A stretch of 64,000 nt of DNA from positions 2,858,127-2,922,126 of the forward strand of contig VFFE01007724.1 of assembly GCA_008921705.1 (NCBI GenBank). The letters are read 5' to 3'. The notes beneath the pieces are model-generated. The model did not search any database and had not been told where the DNA came from. It saw nothing but the letters and a program-made list of their open reading frames with translations. The translations under genes were made by a program, and so were the position numbers. Origin of the DNA: Burhinus oedicnemus (taxonomy: Eukaryota > Chordata > Aves > Charadriiformes > Burhinidae). Shown here in pieces: positions 13,200 to 27,665 of this stretch (position 1 is its first letter; each line of letters starts with the position of its first letter).

Positions 13200-16100
13200 A
13201 TTTTGACAGTGTCAAGCATACAGTCCAAATACGCTTCATAGGATCCCGATCCAATTTACTTTGACTTCGGCGAGTACTGAAGCCGGTTTCAAAGTACACC
13301 TATTTCCAAGCTGAAGCAGCTCATTTCATTGACAAGGACTTGCCAGAACAAGCTGCCAAGCACTGAGGAGTGTTCAGCCCTTTGGACTGTGGACTAAGTT
13401 GTCTACGAGCTGGCTATAGTCTAACAGACACCTTTCAAATATTGAACCCTGGTCGCCACTGATGAAAATTTAGTGCATTAAAGAGTGACGCCAGTTTGTT
13501 CCTCTGACTAGTGCTGACCCTCACACCTGCTTCAACAGTTTTGTATTCAGTCACTATGTGCTGGAAACTAAATTTTCAACCATGTTGCCTTCTAAAATGT
13601 GCTCCTCCAGTCGTGCGAACAGCTGTTTTTGCAGCTACACTTGTGCAGGTTAACAACCACAATAGTAAAAGTGCAGGCGGGTTTTAGAGTTTATCCCCTT
13701 GAGCTTTCATAAATGCTCTTTTCGGGCTCTAATAGCGTTGCTGATGTGTGTGCAGGTGTCAGTTGTGTTGAAGTATGCTGGCAGGCATTCATGGCTGCAC
13801 AGGATTGATGAAGATGGTGACTGGGGGTTGAATAGCAGGTGCTGAAAAACTGCCCTTTTCCTTCTTTTGGTTTTTAGTTTTCTAGAGCTCTTTAACTGGC
13901 GGCAGAACTATTCAACTGTATTACAAATACAGCTGTTTTTCACAGCATTAGAAGCACAACTATCATGATTGCAGTTTTAATGTCATGGATTTGATCTCAC
14001 CATCTAACAAAAAAAGAAAATTTTTATTAGAGGCATTTTCTGATAATGTATTTTTAATCCTAAATGCCTGCAAAGAGGAGTTATTTGCCAAATTCTAACT
14101 GGTAAACAGCACGAATGCTTCGTATGCTTCTGTAGCTGCTTTCAAAGGATGCTGCCAAGGTACATAACGCATCAAAATTTGCATGGAAAAAGGAAAATCA
14201 AACAGTTCAGATGCTGTTTCAACCTGAAGCTTGTTGTCATGCTTGGATGTTTGCTTGCTTTTTGAAAAGGTTGGGAGCCATTTCCTCTCCTGGTTTGGGA
14301 AAACTTGCATGACTGAGCCCTTCTCTAATGGTTACGTGACCCCTGGAGAGCCCAAGATGTCTGTTATTTTACTTCCAGTGAATGAAGACCAGCAGATATA
14401 TAAATGTCAGTAGGAATGGACAAGAGCTGCTAATCAGAGTAAAATCTGGTGACTTGGTCTGGCTACGTAATGGGCTGAGTTAATTTTGTTGTCTCTGGGC
14501 ATAAAAGAAGGCATGAAGGGGAGGTTTCCTAGATGGCAGTTCATGACAGAAAGCACAAAATTCTTCAGAAAAGCCTGACACTTGCTTCTAAGGCCTATTG
14601 AAATCACACCAACATCCTTCATAAAAAATGCCTTTTTCTAGAGAGCTATACAGAAGATCTGAAGCATATTGTGCACTCATATTCCAGGTTCTCTAACCTT
14701 CTGCAATAATTGGCAGCTAGCCTGCTTCAAGGATAAAATTTATAAAGCAGAGAAAGCCTCCCATATGCTGCCCTTTTAAGGAAAGTCTTCTCATTACTGG
14801 AAAGCAGGAGCACAGGGATGGTAAAATACTGTAAGGATCATTTATCAATCATGCTATCAGCAAAGCTGCAGAAACATAGAACTAAAAGAAATTAGACAGG
14901 GAAAAGCTCTATTCTTCATCTTCATCTCCCTGTTTCCACCAATGCAAAACTTTTTGGTGCTTTATGTCTCTTAGTTTTAAAAGTTCAGATGAATGAGGTA
15001 TGCCATCATTTCTCTCGGGAAACTTTCCCTCATTTTTAGCAGTTCTCATAACCAAGATGTGTATTTGTTTCCTGTTCTTATTTTGGTGCTATTGTGTCTA
15101 GTGATAACCTTATGTGGCAACCTGAATAATTCATACTGTAATGTACCTGTCATCCCTACGGTGTTTTTTGACCAAACTGTATTCATTTTACCTTGTGTTT
15201 TTTACACACTTTTTAATCTTTTCCAAACGCTTCCCCCTTCAGCTTCTTATCATTTTTGTTTCTCTTTTGTGAGCTTACTCCCATTTGTTTTTCCTTTGTA
15301 TTCCAGATAAGAAAGACACACTGTGACACCCGGGTTGTTTAGTACCTTTCAACTGCTAAACAAGTGCTGAGCTGCATTTGCAGAAGCATCACTTTTGGCT
15401 GCTATATGGCAATGCAAACCTGTGATGGACTTAACTGGGGTAGAAGTGGAGAAATGTCTAACTTCGCTATCCCATCTTCTCCCATTTCTCCCCAGGTTTA
15501 GCAGTCTGCATTTTTTCTGAAGCTAATCTTTCTTCACAGTGTTTTTATACTTTCTGCCTCTACTTTATTGCTGCGGTGTTCACAAGCCTCTTTCCTTTTT
15601 AGTGTCATTGGTTAATTGAACTGGTCGTCTTCCTTCTTCACTATCATTTGTCAGGGTTTTAAATGAGGGGTGATGCTCCTTGTGCCACCAACACGGTTCC
15701 CAAAACCAGTAGATAGCAAGAGCTCAGTCCGCGTGAGCTTATGAAATCTTCAGGTCATGTAGGAAGCCATCAGCGGCTGAATGAAAGAAGCAGACAATCA
15801 TAAGCAAGGAACAAAATTTGACAAATGGCATTCAAGAATCTCAAACAAATACAACTGTCAGCTCTATGTTGATGAGTCACAGATGTACCTCTATTCCCAG
15901 CTTCTTGATTTCCCCTTCCCGACTCTCGACACTAATTATTGGGAGAGTGAGAGGTTTGTTCCTTGATCCTTCCAGCTTCCTTCTATTTCTAACAAAAGTA
16001 TAAATACGTTCCCAGTCTTTTAATATTTCGTTTGTTTTGGAGTTTTCTTCCCAGTAAATAGCTGCGGTATTCTTTCCATTTAATGAAACAGTTTCAGCTT

Positions 16101-19099
16101 TCTTTCCTGTTTAATGGGTTGGAAATTAGCAGGGAACAGGAATAGTCCATTGCTTTGGTCTGTAGTTTAGGAAATCCGTGAGAAGAAAAGGAAACTCTTG
16201 TGAAGGCTCTCTGCTGACTCAGGAATGGTCTTCATTTTGCTTTTGTAATTTTATTTAGAGTACAAGGCTTAGTAAATTAAAACAGATTCCATTCAGCAGA
16301 AGGCAATGCTGTTCAAAGGCTATAGCTTTTTGGTTTCCCAGACAAATATTATTTTTCTAAACTTAGTTTTTAGCATGTGTTTTATATTTTTTCCTCAAAT
16401 TTACTTACGTTTATGGTTAGCAATCTGTAAGGTCTAAGAGGATTTTACCTAAGTTAGGTAAGCACACGACTTCTGCATTCTGATTCTTTTGTTGTTCTTA
16501 ATTATAGTGTAAATAAGACATTTTTAGATGGCCAGTAGTGTTTTATTGTGTCATACTAATTGATTAGATTGTGGTTTTCTAAGTAATATACAGTGGTCTC
16601 TAAAGAGTATTGCAACAGCTCAACAGCACCATAGGAATTCGTATGTTTTACAGACAAGTCCATTATATGGAGTCACGCATGTAGGATAAACAGGCAGCAC
16701 AAGTAGGCTTTATCAGCGTAGGGCCCCTAAGGGTTGCACACACACAAGAAAATCCAATTAGAGCTGCAGGGAGTTTTTTCAATCTCTTAATCGGCATTGC
16801 AGCACTGCAGACGGATATTATTGCCCACTACTTAAACTTTATTACTCCATTTTTCTGTCTGTAGCCCTTCGCCTTGCCAGCCCACCTTGAAGAGACAGTA
16901 GGCAGAACCATATAATACTTTTTATGACCTTGGCATCTCCACTGTTTTGTCGCACGAAAGATAAGTAGGATTGTGAGAACGAAGGGGAAGCCGGCAACCC
17001 TTTGAGCTGGTTTTGCATGTGCAGTTTGCCCTGCATCCCAATCACAAGAGCTAGCTGATCACCCTGAACAACACTTCACCCGCCCTTAATGCCTGTAAAC
17101 AGAATTTGCAAGACTAACGTCTTTTTGAGGCGCTAATGCTTTTAAAAGAGGAGGCAGGATGATGTAGGGCAAAGGAGCTGGTGTCGGCTGCGTTCCAGCT
17201 CCGGTTTGCACGGAGGTGCAGATTCATTGTGTGACCTTGCGTTGAGTCGCTTGACTTCCAGTGTTTCAGTCGCGCTATAAAATTGACTAAAAGCAGGACT
17301 CAAACCAGACACTGCATCCTGGGTAAATAATATACTCGGAGAAAACATTTAGGAAGAGGGGATTATGTTTTTCTATCTTAAAATACCTTTCCTGACAGAG
17401 AGGGTGGGTTTGCTATGGATGAATAATCTGTTAGCATAAATTATTGTTATTTTCAGTGATGGCTTACCAGGTATATGTATCAAAGAGTGATACAGTCTGC
17501 TTGATTTTATGGTACATTAACTTTGCCAGAATGCATTTATTATATTTAAAACCTGCTAGGTACCTGCAGTGGGAACAAAGATTGTATAATTATTTTTTCT
17601 TTAGCTTGTGGGAAACCAAATGCTTTGAATATAAAAGATTCTAGGGGTGAAAAGTTCATTCCGTTCACCCCTCTGTGATGAGAGTATAGGCAAAAGGTAA
17701 GCTGATTACTAATTTGAAAACAGATGAAGGAAACCAATTTAGTGATGAAATAACTGCCGCTTCCATTTCTGCCCTTTGTATTATTGGAAATAGTAAATAG
17801 ATGCAATAGCTGAGCTGTGAAGCAAATCTTTCATTATTTTATAATAAGCATCTTCCCCAATCAATTAATCACTTTGGAATAAATAGCTTCAGGGTTTTGA
17901 TTTTAAAACATATATGCAAGATTTTGCTGCAACAGCAATAAACAGCAGGAAATGTACCAATGTTCAATCCCTGTTTTAAATGAGGAATGCAGAGTCTATG
18001 AAATTAATGGAAATATCTTCATTAAGTTCATGGGCTTCACTGCCTCAGAAAACAATCATCTCTTCTCAAAAGTATTGCAAAATTCCCATGAGCAAACTCG
18101 TAGGAAGTGACAGAAAAAGGTTTCAGTTTTGGATGGCTTTTTCCGTACAGATCTTGGGTAAGTTCATTCTTACATCCTAAATCGGTTACTTCATTATCTG
18201 GTCTCTTATCATTTATATGATAGTAACTGTACCTTCTTATTTACTCTGTTTTGTACACCGGTCTATACCTGCTCTATCTATGTGGGGAAAAGGTGTCTGT
18301 ATGGACACTCTGATATGCAGAAAGCTGCCCAATCTTTATTTGTCAACAATGAAACTCCTTGATCCTGCGATATATATATTTAAAAAAACCCAAAAGTTAA
18401 ACTCGCCGTTACATTTTGAAAGCAGAGAACAACTTTCTAGTTCCACAACTCCTCCTATGCTTGGAACAAGATAAGGGATTAAAATTATATATATTTAAAT
18501 CTAAGAAGCCTGAAGCCCCCAAGCAATAGCAAGCCAAAGAAGGCAGTAAGTACTCTGATCTAGACATGGACATTGTGCTTTGCTCTGTGAAGGGAGGTAC
18601 AACCCACAATACCTGTGAGCTTATCAGATATAGCTTTTAAGTCACCTAGAGCACTGTGAATGCAAAAGTACCAGTGAAAATAATGGCCATATAGTTACAA
18701 ATAATGATGTGTAGTACTACACAGGGGTCCAAACAAACTTGCTTTTCTTATGTCTAAGTTTTTGAATGTCAAGCTATAGCATTCTTTTACTTGATGCTTT
18801 TTTAGTACGTAGCAGCTTTTGTCCATGCTCTATATCTATTTTGACATGGTTCTGGGAAGAAGGACAAAGCTAGAAGGAAGCATAAACTCTCCTACGTGGC
18901 CAGTTCCCAACAGCTATCAGGAAGTGATTTACAGCATTAAAGTAAATGTTTTTCACACATTGCACAGCATTATTTGTGTTCAGTTACTTTTAGTGTGGGA
19001 TATAACACATTGTTGACTATGATGTATACATTTGGTGAAACAATAGCTGGGGCAGTGCACAGCAGTATTTTAAATGGTTCAGAATGAAGCAGACACCAA

Positions 19100-19128
19100 T
19101 ATATGTGTTTCATTTTTTAACACATATA
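19100..19128. repeat. AT-rich hairpin with 10-bp arms
   Basis: TATATGTGTT at 19100-19109 and AACACATATA at 19119-19128 are exact reverse complements separated by 9 bases. It is a simple stem-loop in AT-rich intron and is probably a chance feature. Confidence 0.6.
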
Positions 19129-22100
19129 ACTAATGACACAGGGAAGGTTAATATAAACTATATATTTAAAGAGTTGAACAATATTAAGACTATGGGAAAA
19201 AAATTAATCAAGTCAAGGTTTGATCAGATCCACCCTATATAGACTGTGGTAGCTGGAGATTGACTTATTCACAGCAGAGGGAGGCACAGTATTCCAGCCA
19301 CTGTAATGCTCTTAAGTAGTCTTCCATAATGCCATTAACTACTCTCCCAAACTTAAAACAATTAATTGTAATTCTGAGGAGAAGAAAGAAGGATACAGTA
19401 GAGTTTCTAGTTTCTATCCTGGAAAGACGTATCCTGTCTTAAAATTACTGAGACTAGTTCGAAACATTTAAGGACATACTTTACTTATTTCTTAACTTGT
19501 ATATGTTTTTTCCATGAGAATTAGCGAAACATTTTCAAAAATCAGTATTTTGAAATCATGATTCATCATCATCTTTAAATTCGAGTTATGGATGATTGAA
19601 GAGCAAAAGCCATGTGATAACTTTTGTTCTAATGGAGGAAACCAGCAATGATATACAGAATGATACTAAATGAAACTTAGTCACTGAGCCACTCCCTTTC
19701 TATAGTTCATGTAGTCAACACATCACTGCTGTTTTCAGAAGTTAACAAATTAAGAGAGATGAACTTTCTTTCTTCAGTAGCTGTCTCGTGAGTAAAGAAC
19801 AAGAACGCAAGTACTTTAACTGTCAAGTGATGTTCTACACCATTGACTACAAATATAAAGTTATGCACATGTTACGTTAGAAGCTGAGAAATCATATAAA
19901 GATTAATCAAGCCAGCACATCAACTCATTGTATCACGCTGATCCTCCACTGAAAACAGCTGGTATTTTGCTAGCAGTACATTGCCAGAAATGGGACATGA
20001 TTCTGTATTGCAGTGTCAGAGATGCCTTTGTTAACTGAAACAATCCTCAGAGTCAGCAGAATTAATGTTGAATATAAATACATTTTCTGACAAACCTCGA
20101 GCATACCAAGAATGCAATCCGTTGCAATATAGCAGATGCGCTTTACATTCAGTAACTTTGTCAGGATGTTGCTTGAAATCTGATGGTAATTACTGATGTG
20201 TCATTTGGGGTGTGTTGTTGAGCAAAGTCTATTAAAACCCAATTTATTTCATAAGTTAGCACCCAGCTTACATTATGCAGTATGTTAAAAGAACATTCAC
20301 ACTGGAATTTTAAAGGTGAACAGGTAGTTGCAAAAAGTCTTCAAAATATAATGTCACATTATTTTTTTAGATATTTCGTTGCTTAATTCTACCAGATCCT
20401 GTTTCTGGCCTCGTAATTCAGAGGCGGGTTCAATCACCTCTTCCACCACAGCTTTCCTCTCTAATCTTGAGTGTGTCACTCCCCTCTTTGTGCTATGTCT
20501 CCTAGTTCCTAGGAACTAAGTATTACTACTACCTTATTATTCAGGGCGAGGATGAAAACGTAACATACTGTAAACCATCCCAATTCCAGAGTAATTCAGC
20601 ACAATGTATAAATGTCATGGGAAGGAAGAACAGTAATAGACCATTGATATTTTGTTCCTTCAACCTGCTCACTTAAGGACTTATGGCTGAAATCAGAGTA
20701 GACCTTGGGACTTGGGCTTGCTTAGGTGCCATATGGAAATGTCTGACTTAGAGGAGGGAGAGATGGGAGATATTGTGCAAGGAGGTGCAGCAGCTCCAGA
20801 AAAACAGGGTATCCTCTAACTGGCTACTGCAGGTTTTGTGAAACTTCTTTTTTAAAGATTATGATACTGCAACAGCATGGGCAGAAATCTGCTCCTCTTA
20901 GGCTACTGAGAAACTGTGATTCATGTTGGTTTAATAAACTCTCTTTTAATGTTATTTCACCTTCCCAACTTTTCTTTTCCACACGTTGATTCCTTTCCCT
21001 TGCACAAAGCCTAAAAACATCCTTTATTACCTTTCTAACATAGTTAAGCCTGTGTCTGTGGTGAGGTTTTAAGTCATTTACAATACTAAACACTGGCTAA
21101 AATCACCTGTTGATACCTACTGTCTGCAATCTTAATTTTCAGATGAGGTGGTCTTTAGTGCTGTGAGTTCATATCTCCTGCCTTCAAGTGATGTACACAA
21201 ATGAGGTTTACCGGCATAGTCCTGGCTTTATTTACTTTGCATAGGCAATGATACTTCTTGGACTGGAATGAAACACTTTCCCATTGTAAATAACACAGAT
21301 ACCATGTACTGTCGGTGCAAAAAATACGGGCTTTAGTGACAAGCTTTGCATACATAATATCATCCCTTGAAGGCCCAAATTGTGTGACTTTTCTCCCATT
21401 GAGTGTATCTTCCTATACAATTAAGGAGGCTGCTTTCAGTTATTTAAGAGAAATAAGTGCAGGAGAATAGAGCCCTAAGAAATGAACATTAGTTATTCCA
21501 AAAGGGACTTAGTGGGAATGGAAGCTTAAAAGGGTCTACACAGTTTAATTCATGCACCATCTGTTTCTGGGAAAATTAGCACAGATTAGATTTTCCAACT
21601 CATCTGAGGCTAAGAAAGTGCCTTCAGAACCTGTAGTATTTGCTTAAGTGTTAAAAACAAATTAGCGCCATTTTACTTACTGTGTGAATACTGTGCATAT
21701 TAGTTCACTTTGAAGTAAGCTATAAGAATTGTAATGGCAAAATAGAAAACTGACACCTCTGAGCAAGCCGCTCTTTGCCATAATGTTTCTTAGCTGCCTT
21801 ATAGAAGTGCTTGACATTCTTGTCCTCTTCTGAGCACTGGTTTGTTAGACGTGACCATTTTGTATAAATTCACTTCTTGCTCAGGGCTGAGTATTTGTTC
21901 CCTGTGACCTCTGACTCATGTTCCTTCTCTCAGTTTGGCTGCAAGTGGGTGTTGTAAGCTTCAAGACACCTAATTTCATCCAAATGTGAGCAACTGAAGA
22001 ATATTACCCTCCCCATAAAAGCATCCTCCTACTCAAAGACCATGTAATGGTATTGTATCGAAGTATTACTTTATAATTGTAGAGTAGCTTTCAAAAAAGT

Positions 22101-24806
22101 GTTAGATTTTAAAATACGTGACAGAAACATGAAATAATTTAGGTTTTGTTGGTTTTATTTTCCTCACTTTGCTACTTACCAGGTTTCTGTGTTCTTATAG
22201 CAAAAAGGTGAAACTAGCCATGGTAGACGAGGCTGTTATGTGATACTCTCCAATTAGGCAATATTGAATACCTGGATTCCTACTGTGGCCCGAATATAGG
22301 GGCAGAAAATGCAAAGCTGACATCTTTAACAGTGTACTTACCTCAGCTGGACACTGGTTTTCTTTTACTGTATTTGTTGCAGAAATCTTTAAATGTAGAG
22401 AAATCTCAGTTACTGGGAGTTGGATGGCATATGTACACACATTTTTCTTTTCAAAGATTTCCGGAATCTTACTTCAGCTTCCAGTCATCTAACATACTTA
22501 ATTATCCAAAACATCAATTATTTTCTGCTACCCATTAAATATTACTTAGTTTAGCCACTTTGTTGATGCTGTATATGTGATGCAGTATCTATGAATGCAC
22601 TTACTAAAGTCATGCTTTTACATATCTCAGAAGATTAAGAGCCTGAAATCACACCCTTGCTTAGATTAAACTGGCCAATTTTCCTGACTTCACTAGAATT
22701 AGTTAGATTTAGAATAGCAATGAGCCTGGTCTATCTGTAGATGGGCATATGCATATTTTCAGATGATGTAGTGGTAATGTACGTGATACTTGTTGGAAAG
22801 TGGAATGAAAGAATGCAACATCTTACAAAAAAACAGAGCTCTGCATTTAGTTGAGGCTGCAGTAGGCAATCTTTCTAATTGTAACGAAACAGAGTAAAAA
22901 AGTTGCTTTTCAGCAACTAAATAAACATGTGAGCTCATTATTGGAAAAGCTATAGGCATTTTTGTGTTGGTACTTTATTGGTGAATGAAACTTTGTTCAG
23001 TGAAGCCTGAAGTCAACATGCTGATGCCATGTGTCTGCGTGTGCCCACGCGTACAAAGTGTTTCTTACTAATATCTTTAAATAAAGGTATGTCAGCTTTG
23101 CTTTTGTGGTATCAAGGTGCTAACTGAAAAACAAAACTCGGAGTACTACGACATTTGTTCTTCTGGTACTCCAGAAGCCTACTTTGAGTTAATCGGTGAT
23201 TTTTCACAGACGACATCTAATCTATATGTATAAATGACTTTGCACTCTTATTATGCCTTAATTGAAGTGCACTGATGTGAAATTGCAATGGATGGAGCTG
23301 CAGTGATTCTAGCCTCAGTTAACTTTTGGTGGATTTGAGGCTTTTTTCCTTCCTTTTCCTTGGATTGTTGAAGATTCTTTGACATCTTGTATTTACTTAA
23401 ATTGTTGCTAGAAAAGTTAGGGGATATGCGTGGGACCAGGTATTTTATAAGACTGCTCTGAAGAGATACACTAGTTGTGTGTATGATTTATATATTAATA
23501 CATATCTTTTATGTCCTGCTGTTTTGTGTAACAACTGTACAGTCAGCAGTGGCCATATCCCTCAGGATTCTGCTGTGGAGGAATAGCTTAATAGCAATCA
23601 TTTTTTTGGGGTAAATGGCAGTTACAGTCGCTATAACAGCTACCCTCATCCCATTCTTGACTTTTCTTCAGCTCCCTGCCTTTAAGACACAAAATGTGTG
23701 TTGCAGTGCAGTAAAATCATTGTGAAGAGATAAAGCACCTTGCCCTACGGAACAGGAAATTCAGACACAGCAGAAAGCAAAAATTATACTAGGAGAGGCA
23801 GGATGCCATGTAAGAAAGGAACAGGCATATGGTGATCCAGTTAATTCTTAGTTATTTCACATTTCACCAGAACTGATAGATATTTACCAGAAAATTAGAT
23901 TTGATGCCTCTGCCTAGGCCTATATGCTCTTACAAATGTTTCTGGTGTTCAGTTAATAGCAACGAAAACAGTATAAGGGTCTCGCTAGCACAAGGCCGTG
24001 TATGAAGATGGTTGTTTGCAACGTAATTTTGTTACAGACCTCTCAAAGTTTTCCCTAGAGGCTCAGACAGTCATAAAGCACATTTGTGTTTGCTCTTAAT
24101 TGGTTTGCTTTTCTTAGTGATCTTTGGCCCCTGTGAGTCCACAGACTTTTAGAGGCCCACAGGCATAAGTCAAAAACCTGCTACGTTTCTGAGCTTTCTC
24201 ACTGTTGGACAAGTCCTTTTCTCTGGGTAAGGATAGATTCAGCATCTCTGCCATCATAAACGCAAATGGCAGCTGCAATAACAAGCCGTGATATACAACC
24301 CGAGGTGCTGTATTTATGGCGGTGTTGCGCTGTGCTCCAACATGCCTCACTTTACAATTCAAACTGAAATTGGGTTGCCGCTTTTTCCACTTAGACTTTT
24401 TCTTATCAGAAGTTATTCTTACATGCGGGCTAAGATAGCCGCAAATATAGTGTCTTCAGTAAGACAAATATGCCTCTAGGTGTTTAAAAGGACACAGCAG
24501 AATGTCATCTTTCTGATCACTCTGCTACCGCTGCGTATTGTATTGCAGCAAGGAAACAGATGTGGACACGATGCCACAGGTAGGTCAAGGAGTTGGTCAA
24601 CCACGTAGCAGCTGTAGAGGGCATGGCAGATTGTTATCACAGGGGTAAAAATGTTGCCAGGTATTCCCGAGGATTTTTCAAGCGATAAATTGATTGTGTG
24701 CCCCCAAGTATATTTCAAAGAGCATAGTGGACACATACATAAATTCACATGAGTAACAGAACTCCAAGAACAATGTTGATATTGATTAAATAAGATTCAG
24801 CTGTGC

Positions 24807-24860
24807 AGAAAGAGAAAGGAAGAGAAGAGGAAAGGGAGAGGAAGAGAAAAGGAAGGAAGA
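24807..24860 (+). repeat. 54-bp uninterrupted purine tract
   Basis: Every base from 24807 to 24860 on the + strand is A or G, in a GA/GGA-rich pattern without a strict repeat unit. It is a low-complexity sequence of the type that can form triplex DNA. Confidence 0.9.
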
Positions 24861-27233
24861 CAGAAAAGCCTTATTTCTCAGCCTTTCTCAAAACTTACTT
24901 AAATTCCCAGTACATTTAAAGGCTCTGTCTGCACTGATCAGGCTACAGAAGTCAGATCTTGATTATTTGAGTCTCATATGTTGTTTAACTCACACGTTCA
25001 AAAGCGAGAACACATTTTTGTGATGATCTGGTGTGACCTCTACCTGTATTATACTGTTCATAAAACTTTCCTGAATTAATCTTATCTGAACAGTGACATA
25101 TTTTTAGAAAGCCTCCAGTTCTGATTTAAAAATGCGAGTGATGACATACTGAATGCAGTTCTTGGTAAATTGGTCCAATGGTTAATCTTTTCTATTTATT
25201 TTCAAATAAGGAGATTGGAGTTCACAGTAAATTAGCACCATAATTTCTGTGTTCTGATTGAAAGATTGCACTTTCAAATAGCTGCTAGGCTTCTAACTAG
25301 TGATTTGCATATACAGTTTTACATGAAGATTTTTGACTTCCCTTTCATCAGCTCATAGAATATATATTAGCATTGATTGGACCCTCATTGCAAATCTCAA
25401 CACTGTGAAGAAGTATCAAAAATTATGGTGCTGTCCCTCTCAATGGAACTCATAATTACAATTTTTTTATTTCTAAAATATGAATTTTCCCTTCTAGTGA
25501 AATTAAACCCATCCTTTCTCTCATCCACATACATATTCAAAATGCTGAAAAACTGCGTGGTATTGCTGAAAACTTATACTGATGTACCACCAGAGTGACC
25601 ATTATGAAGTGAAGAAGATTTCCAGGCCCAAGTTAGAAAAAGTGTTCTCTGGCATGTAACAGTCAATTAAAATGTACCACCTAAAAGATGATTTTGAAAG
25701 CCGAATCTGAACTACATGCAGTTCTAAGTAGCTGCACATATTACACAGCTCATTATATAGCAAAAATTTCTCAAATGCATTGGGTACAAAGATCCTGTAG
25801 TACCATCTGGGCTATCTTGAAATAATGAACTCAAATGGAAAGCAGACTTTTTTATGGAGTCAATTTTGATTTTTAAAGCCTTACACGTTAAGAACATTGA
25901 TATTTGTTAACTCTCCACTATAACATGTTCTCCAGGTTTGTAGCTGCTGCATTTAATTGTGTCGTCTAAAGTTAAAAGTTATGGCATATTCCATGAAAGA
26001 CTAGCGTATGCCTTGTTTCTGATCTTGCTACTGAAAATGGGGATGCTGAAAGACCATAGTAAAGGACAGAGATTTGACGCAATGTGCTGTGGGCTACTTA
26101 ATTTTGCATATTGCGCTACTTGAAGTAAGTAGGACTGGAACAGCTGTGCTCTGAGTCCTGGGGAAGACAAGAATCTCTCCCTCGGGGCATCCCTTTCTTC
26201 TGCCAAGTAGGAAAGTCAAGTGATGGCTTTGGCTGTATGGCCTTTTCTGTTCTCTCATGTAGTCTTTCCTTATCATTTGGGTTTCGGCTGAGTGTATTTG
26301 AAAGGATCAGTATGTGTTTGATTTTTATTATTCCACGCTTCATCCTATAATAGGATTTGGTCTTGCCCATGCTGGCTTTTAGAGACTATTGATTTTATTT
26401 ATATTTTTGTTGAAGTTCTCAAAGACGGTCGTTCGTAAGAGCATTGCTGTTGTATTACTTAGTAATACAGTGTTGTTCATTTCCTGTGAAAAGTTTGTAG
26501 GCAACTTAAAAATACTTTAAACTAAAAGTTGTGTCGCCCTAGAGCCTGACTCAGCCGTGTACTAACAACTATTATTTTTACCTTGTGGGAAGGTATTTAA
26601 ACAGATGTTTTCTGCTGGCAGCAGAGTTGCGTATTTTTTCAAAGATGAAAATATTCATTGATATCTGCTCTTTTCTATAGCAAACCCCATCTTTTTTCTG
26701 TATTTTTAAAGAAGAGGAGACAATCAAATCAAACATACTCCAGCTGCCTTTTGCGTCCACCTATGCCAAATGTCATTCATCAGTTCTTATGGCTTACTTC
26801 TACTTTCTGACATGTGTCAGCACATATCACTTAAAATCCTGTAAAATTAGTTTCTGCGGCTGTATTTCTGAGACTAGACTTGCCGCCTCCTTTTCTTTTC
26901 TCCTTTTACAGCGTATCCAGAAATCAGTATTAAAGATCACTTCTAGTGGACTGGCCCTATTGCTTGTATAACTCTTTCAAAGTATCTCTGAGATCGTTAT
27001 CAGGCTTTCATTTGACTCTTCAGCAAAGATCATCTGTAATAAGCTCCTACAGAGCTGATCTCTCGGATGATCATTTGGGACCGGCTGTGTTGTGCTTAGA
27101 GTAGAGGTCTGACGAGCAGAGGGCAGCTGAAGCCCCTTTTATCCGTGCTCCCCGCGCTGAAGCCAAAGCGTTGGCCGCAAGAACTGCCTGCGGAGCACAG
27201 GAGCAGTTTACACTTCCCACCCCGTCACCCACT

Positions 27234-27665
27234 CTACCGCACGGGCTTACAGAATCGCTTTTGTGAAACTTGTCTCGGCAGCTGACAGTACTGTAACAAA
27301 CATCTGACTTTCTGTATTCTCACCATTGCCCTGCGTCTGACAAGCCTGCCACACGCTGCGGGAGCTGCGACCCACAAACCGGTCACGCTTGACGCGTGGG
27401 CTGGGAGAGCTGGAGAGAAACACCACCGCATCGTGCTGTGCTGGGGGCAGAGAAACCGGCCAGCTTGGGACTTTACAAACACACATTGACCTGCTTCATC
27501 GTGTGGGCATGCCCCATACCATGACCCCATGGGCAAGCACGGGATTGTCACAGGGACCAGTACATGTATGTCTCGCACATAGAAATTAGACAGAATTTGA
27601 GAGACTGACCACAACTGTCCCAACATGACAGAGAAGGCAGAATGGAAAAATAACTCTTTGACCAC
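27234..27665 (-). other. 143-codon open reading frame in a GC-richer block, doubtful coding
   Basis: A minus-strand frame stays open for 143 codons in a block (about 27.06-27.56 kb) that is richer in G+C and CpG than the surrounding intron. Such blocks hold long open frames by chance more often. The translation has many Cys, Arg and Pro residues, no domain I recognise, and no obvious signal peptide or repeat. An overlapping 79-codon frame on the same strand and a 66-codon frame on the opposite strand also stay open, which fits base composition rather than selection. I would not call it a gene without transcript or conservation evidence. Confidence 0.15.
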
